NCBI GenBank assembly: GCA_900660155.1
Contig: CABFPE010000342.1
Coordinates: forward strand, 202,552 to 266,551
Length of the DNA: 64,000 bases
Source of the DNA: Hofstenia miamia
Taxonomy: Eukaryota; Xenacoelomorpha; Acoela; Hofsteniidae
Reading direction: 5' to 3'
Below are positions 59,940 through 64,000 of this stretch, piece after piece; within the stretch, counting starts at the first letter, position 1; the number at the start of each line of letters is the position of its first letter. The notes beneath the pieces are model-generated. The model had not been told where the DNA came from. It saw nothing but the letters and a program-made list of their open reading frames with translations, and searched no databases. Made by a program: the position numbers and the translations under genes.

Positions 59940-60900
59940 CGGAGATAAAGTAGGAGGAGATGGAAGAGTAGGCGAATTGGGAGAAGGGCTCTGCAAATAA
60001 GAAAGACATCAAAGATTTCTTGAAGCTCGGAGGCGGGGAAAAAAATCAAGGGGCGTTTGGAGGGTTGAGAGTCAAGATATAATTAGCAGCATAAGCACGA
60101 TTGAAAGGTGCAATTTTTTTGGGGCCAACAAATGGAGAACGTGACAACAGCATCACAGCGAGTGGAGTGAGAATCGAGAACTTTATGAAATCAAAAAAGG
60201 ATCAAGGTCCAATTTGCGAGTGAGCAAAAGATTGAACAGGATGAGATCACAGGCATGGTAGTAAAGCGACAGCGGGCGACTAGAAAATTTGAGAAGAGCG
60301 TCTTTGTATGGCAAGGGAGAGATCCATTAGAAAGCACTTCTGGAACAGTTCCATGGTGTGGAACAAGGCATGAGAAGGGCACCAAAAGGGAGAAGTGTAG
60401 AGAAGAATGGCGCGAGGAATGGACTTGAACAAAGAGAGTGTCACAGCAGCGGGGAATTAAAAGGAACATTGCGGAAGAGGGCAAAGAGCGAGGAATTAGT
60501 TTTGTGGAAACGCAAGTACACATGTCTTCGCCAATTAAAGTTTGCAGCAAGTATGATGTTGAAAATCGCAGTATCATCGACGTACAGTAGATATGATGAG
60601 TTGAGGATAGATTGAGGGAGGTCGTTGTTAGCAACGATGAAGAAGAGAACAGCAAATACGGAAACTTGAGGAGTAAGACTAGAGACAAAGGCAGAAGAAG
60701 TAGACTAGTTGATTTTGTTACACTGACGACGATTGGATAGGTAAGGATGGAAAAGTTCAATGAAATCAGCATCAAATCCAAATTAACTTAATTAGTCAAG
60801 AAGAATAGAATGAGGGAGCCGATAAAAAGCCACAATGATCCTGTTGCCGCTGTTCTTGTTGGTAATTTTGAGAACCATATGTGATACATATGGAAAGAGT
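59940..60900 (-). mobile_element. GC-richer non-LTR retrotransposon relic
   Basis: Minus strand, in shifting frames: VAFYRLPHSILLD (K-A-F-D block, about 60820), GFDADFIELFHPYLSNRRQ (about 60780-60725), TPQVSVFAVLFFIVANNDLP (P-Q-G-S-V-L block, about 60670-60610), LLYVDDTAIF (catalytic box, about 60585; Val where LINEs usually have Ala), then directly NFNWRRHVYLRFHK (about 60540) and a C-terminal domain. About 60 residues after the catalytic box are deleted. It is clearly richer in G and C than the LINEs at 40-53 kb and so represents another family or a later arrival. Confidence 0.75.
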
Positions 60901-61067
60901 AGATTGCAATGCTGTGGCTATTCTCATTAATGTTAGTGTTACTGCAATTGTGTTTTGTCCACTCCAAATAGCACTTTAGTTTTGGATGAAAGTCTTAATG
61001 AATGCTTAAGTTTAAGTATTTAAAGAAATCTAATTTTTATACTTCGCTTATTTTTAGTATAGTACTG

Positions 61068-62400
61068 ATGTCATTTCAACCTGGTTCTTCCTTAAGCTTG
61101 CCAGAAATTAGCGATACTGCTGTGGCGCAATTTTTTCTAATTATAAACTGTTTTCGCTTCCTGGTGTCGCCAATACTAAAATACAAAGAACGAGTCGAAA
61201 AAATATGGCGACGAAGCCATTGGCTTTGTTCAAGGTCAGAACTATGGTAACAGTAGCATCGTTGAATGTAATATTGTTCCGGAGCGCAAAATATCATCAA
61301 GCTCATACACATGCAGGGTTGTTACTTCTACAGTAAATAGAGAAATTGTATAGCAAGCTGCTTTTGCTGCAGTGGAGCTTGTGGTTGCTGCAAGCATGTC
61401 GTGGCATTTGTGATGTGGCTACATTCGCTTACAATGAAGCCTTCAACAACTGAAGCCATTTGTTATTGGAAGAAGCGCAACCTTGAATCAGTAAAGACTT
61501 CTATTATTAAGGTAGATTATGAAATTGTAATAATCTTTTTATTGTTTGTTTTATTTGTAGCATTTATAGGTGTATGAATTACATAACATAGGTTTAATTA
61601 AACTAAATGACATTAATATGTATATTTGTATTTGTTAATGTTTAAGGCTTCTGACTTCTCTAATTTACCACATTGTTAATTTGAATTGAATTACGATTTC
61701 TTGGCTGACTCTGAGCAGCGATTCATACAGACTCTTTGCTTCGCGACGATCACTGCAGTAATTTGTATATGAATGTAGTTGTCAATGATTTTCAAAAGCT
61801 TTCCGGTGGAGATGCCAGTGATTTTATAATATTTGCCAAAAACAAATTGGAGGTATCACTAGAAATCCTAGAAAGAAAATTATACGATTGTACAGATATT
61901 TGGAAAAAACTCCATTATGGCAGAATAACTGCATCGATTTTTTACAAAGCATCAAATTGCCGAACCAGTGATGGCACCTTAATTAATCAAATTTTGAGTT
62001 GCCGCAAAAAGGTGATAACAAATGCCATGAACCGCGGCCTACATCTTGAGGATGAAGTTTTAGATGTTTTTGCTAAAACTTATGGAATTGAGGTATTCTT
62101 TAAATTATTGATTGAATTTTTAATTTAGTTTAGATTCATCGATGTGGAATTTTCCTGCATACGGATTACCCATTCTTTGCTGCTACTCCTGATACAAATA
62201 ATTACGTTATAGAAGTTAAGTGTCCGCAACTAGATTCGCGAATAAAGACTATTATGACGAAAATTATAAATTACCCTAAAGTTCTATTCCCAAATACAGT
62301 TGTAAATGCTTATTGCCAATAAGTTTTTTGTCTTGCTACAACAAATTTTGAAATATAAGGCACAGTAACAACTGTGAAGATTGACTTAGATTTAAATTTT
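61068..62400 (+). pseudogene. SWIM zinc finger / YqaJ-like nuclease gene, broken
   Basis: Blocks in order: an N-terminal part (MSFQPGSSLSLPEISDTAVA, 61068 on); KKYGDEAIGFVQG with ECNIVPE (61198-61290); a SWIM-like zinc-binding block (C-x-C-C-S-G-A-C-G-C-C-K-H with FVMWLHS and CYWKK, 61350-61480); and a YqaJ-type exonuclease domain (61736-62092, with YGRITASIFYKAS and HLEDEVL; 62134-62320, with HTDYPFFAATPD and YVIEVKCP). The D in A-A-T-P-D and the E-V-K triad are the usual nuclease metal-site residues. A 41-base GT...AG stretch (62093-62133) separates the last two blocks and may be an intron. The SWIM plus YqaJ layout matches an uncharacterised family that I know from arthropod genomes. It looks broken in more than one place. 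Its origin (host gene or mobile DNA) is unclear. Confidence 0.65.
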
Positions 62401-62525
62401 TAAGATAGGATTGTTTAAAGATGTACAGGGTGTTCGCGATCTCCCCGCCGTTTTTTAAACTCAATCATAACGAAAAATAATGATTAAAATAAACACTAAT
62501 TATATTACCAACAACAAACATAAAA

Positions 62526-62600
62526 TTAAAGCAAGTTTTCAATGTGTCCTCCATTACTTTCAATACACAGATTGCATTTGTAATCAAATTGATAATCAAT
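62526..62600 (-). pseudogene. Inverted C-terminal end of a mariner transposase
   Basis: The minus strand reads DYQFDYKCNLCIESNGGHIE, then NLL and a stop (TAA at 62526-62528). This is the typical end of mariner transposases (…R-x-x-x-C-I-x-x-N-G-x-H-I-E-x-L). The junction with the plus-strand start codon is within a few bases of 62600. Confidence 0.8.
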
Positions 62601-62601
62601 A

Positions 62602-62979
62602 ATGGAATGCAGAGACTATACGTTAGATGAAATTTCAATGATTGTTTCCTATGCGACGGTGTTTAACTGCGAAGAGGCATGCCGCAAGTTCTCTGAAAGG
62701 TATAATAAAGAAGCCCCACCTGTACGAACTCTACGTGACTGGAAAAACCGTTTCAGAGAAACATTATCAGTGCTTCCACGGCCACCAATAGGAAATCACA
62801 GGAACAGACGATTATCAAGTGAGAAGAGAGAAGCAATTGTTTCAGCTTTTGGTGATTGCCCCACTACATCTCAAAGAAAGGTAAGTCAAGCTGTTGGTGT
62901 ATCTGTCTCTTCAGTGCATAAAGTTTTAAAAGAAGAGAAAATCCGCCCCTTAAAATTCACAAGAGTTCAAGAGTTATGA
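62602..62979 (+). CDS. Mariner transposase N-terminal DNA-binding domain (DUF4817 type), 125 aa
   Basis: Open from ATG 62602 to a TGA that lies inside the right terminal repeat. Residues 5-55 (TLDEISMIVSYATVFNCEEA…RTLRDWKNRF) are the DUF4817/first helix-turn-helix. Residues 73-120 (SSEKREAIVSAF…SQAVGVSVSSVHKVLKEEKI) are the second helix-turn-helix that binds the terminal repeats. The catalytic D-D-D core is wholly absent. If expressed, such a product could bind the element ends without cutting them, acting as a competitive repressor; this is inference. No promoter or polyadenylation signal was identified. Confidence 0.75.
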   Translation: MECRDYTLDEISMIVSYATVFNCEEACRKFSERYNKEAPPVRTLRDWKNRFRETLSVLPRPPIGNHRNRRLSSEKREAIVSAFGDCPTTSQRKVSQAVGVSVSSVHKVLKEEKIRPLKFTRVQEL

Positions 62980-63020
62980 TTGAGTTTAAAAAACGACGGG
63001 GAGATCGCGAACACCCTGTA

Positions 63021-64000
63021 CATTATTTTACTATTTTAGAGAGTGTTTTTAATAAAATTTGTTAGCTCTGTTAATTGTTTAAATCGTATGGAAAATTTTT
63101 AAAGTAAAAGAATTTCAACGTAACATATCATTCTTAAGATTGATGCTTGATTTAAATAATTGAATATATTAAATTTAGCAATTATATGCTAAATTCATTT
63201 TAGCCTGGCAAAAATGAGTAAGAATTGGGCTCTCCAATGTATACCTTGGGTCATGGATGGGACAAATTTAGTCTCAAATATGAGACTATTCGAAAAGTCA
63301 TCATTTTTAACCAAATTGCCAAAAGTATGAAAGTATATCAAGGCAACTTTGCCAAATGTAATGATTCAGAACCTCGAATTCTAGAAAATTGATATCATTT
63401 TGGAAAGCACTTCTCATAGAATAATTGGAATTTTCATTGATTTGTTTGAAGTAAAGGTGGAAACTCTTTCTAGAATTTCGGTTTGGTCAAATGCAGAAAT
63501 GGCTGATAATTCCCATAATATCTTTATTCTGATTTAGCACAAAGATTAACATGGGCTGAAAATTCAAGCCCGAGTTCGCGATCGGCCTAGGAAACCGTAG
63601 GTACGGCCCAATTAAATCTATGCCCATTCGGCCGATTTTTATAGTTGTCAAATATTTTCTCGTATTTTTTGATTTGCTACACCAAAATTTTGAATGTTAG
63701 AAACTTTAAATTTTACAACATATTGTTTATAACTTATATAGCATTAAATGCATTAACGTTGACTTGCAAGCCCTGTCGAGTTTTAGTCCGTTTTTGTACA
63801 TTTCGCCCCATCTTTTTCAACACGTCAGCTCAAGCCATGTCCATCTCTGATTCAGCAGGTGGATTTTGTTGCTGTATTAATTTGTCTAAAACAACTATTT
63901 TTTTGTATTTAAGCCCCCTGTCACACAACTTCAAGTTCTACATCAGGATATTAATAATGCTCTAAGTTCAATTCTTCATGTTGAGAATGTAATGAGAAAA
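63021..64000. other. Window end, no firm feature
   Basis: A minus-strand frame at about 63900-63730 reads VVLDKLIQQQNPPAESEMDM then, past a stop, ADVLKKMGRNVQKRTKTRQG, resembling the C-terminal BESS-like tail of MADF/Myb-SANT-type proteins, too weak to call. A patch at 63550-63640 with GGCCTAGG and CGGCCCAA words is unassigned. Confidence 0.3.

Larger units (their letters stand above)
62424..63020 (+). mobile_element. Rearranged mariner derivative with 46-bp inverted repeats
   Basis: The element is 62426-63018 (593 bp). Terminal repeats 62426-62471 and 62973-63018 differ at one position in 46; both start CAGGGTGTTCGCGATCTCCC. TA lies outside each end (62424-62425, 63019-63020). The left interior carries, on the minus strand, the last 24 codons of a mariner transposase; the right interior carries, on the plus strand, its first 125 codons. 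The two coding ends are therefore joined tail-inverted-to-head with the catalytic centre lost. Near-identical terminal repeats suggest recent activity. Confidence 0.9.

Noticed and set aside
60358-60615. Plus-strand frame of 85 codons
   Set aside because: It is antisense to the LINE relic, whose RT motifs are on the minus strand.
60191-60781. 196-codon minus-strand frame, very rich in Ser and Leu
   Set aside because: It overlaps the LINE relic, but the RT motifs lie mainly in the other minus-strand frames.
62526-62600. Reading the left interior of the mariner derivative as plain untranslated leader
   Set aside because: The minus strand clearly encodes the transposase C-terminal signature NGGHIENLL followed by a stop.
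1-64000. CRISPR array, rRNA, bacterial operon, organellar DNA
   Set aside because: No such pattern; introns, LINEs and Penelope-like elements show animal nuclear DNA.

Overview
This is an AT-rich, intron-containing, transposon-loaded nuclear DNA segment from an invertebrate animal, most likely an arthropod. The evidence is a metazoan GT17 glycosyltransferase, a spliced N-acetylglucosamine kinase, a SWIM/YqaJ gene of a kind I know mainly from arthropods, DUF4817-type mariner transposases, Penelope-like elements and many (TA)n tracts. I cannot name the species. Only three host genes are convincing: an intronless GT17 gene (1398-2759, +), the last two exons of N-acetylglucosamine kinase (58267-55774, -), and a first exon with a signal peptide and a good splice donor (15358-15505, +). 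A broken SWIM/YqaJ gene lies at 61068-62400. Nothing suggests that these genes work together.

Layout. 1-350 is the 3' end of a hAT transposase, followed by the GT17 gene. From 3 to 15 kb the DNA is mostly non-coding with small repeats: an 80-bp tandem duplication, a hAT MITE with perfect 8-bp target duplications at 11154-11539, and dispersed repeats. 15.9-16.9 kb holds (TA)n tracts around a 314-N gap. 21.0-25.5 kb holds a decayed Tc1-like transposon followed by two Penelope-like elements. 26.5-32.4 kb is a patchwork of MITEs, including a hAT deletion derivative with perfect 8-bp target duplications and an N-terminal transposase fragment. 32.4-39.9 kb is nearly empty AT-rich DNA. 39.9-53.8 kb is a dense retroelement graveyard: at least six non-LTR fragments on both strands, a third Penelope-like element and a small mariner. 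Inside it, one LINE reading frame carries a 39-bp minisatellite with about 33 seemingly identical, frame-preserving copies. 55.3-64 kb holds a hAT MITE just downstream of the kinase stop, the kinase exons, another MITE, a LINE relic, the SWIM/YqaJ relic and a rearranged young-looking mariner derivative.

The observations most worth a second look are: (i) the in-frame 39-bp array in a LINE ORF2; (ii) two Penelope-like elements that each carry an inverted copy of their own 3' end, with copies repeatedly bounded by (TA)n; (iii) a 593-bp mariner derivative with 46-bp near-perfect terminal inverted repeats, in which an inverted transposase C-terminus is joined to an open N-terminal DNA-binding domain; and (iv) several MITEs whose target duplications can be read directly. 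Single N characters at 22153, 37597, 46921 and 47056 all sit at repeats and probably mark gaps of unknown size.
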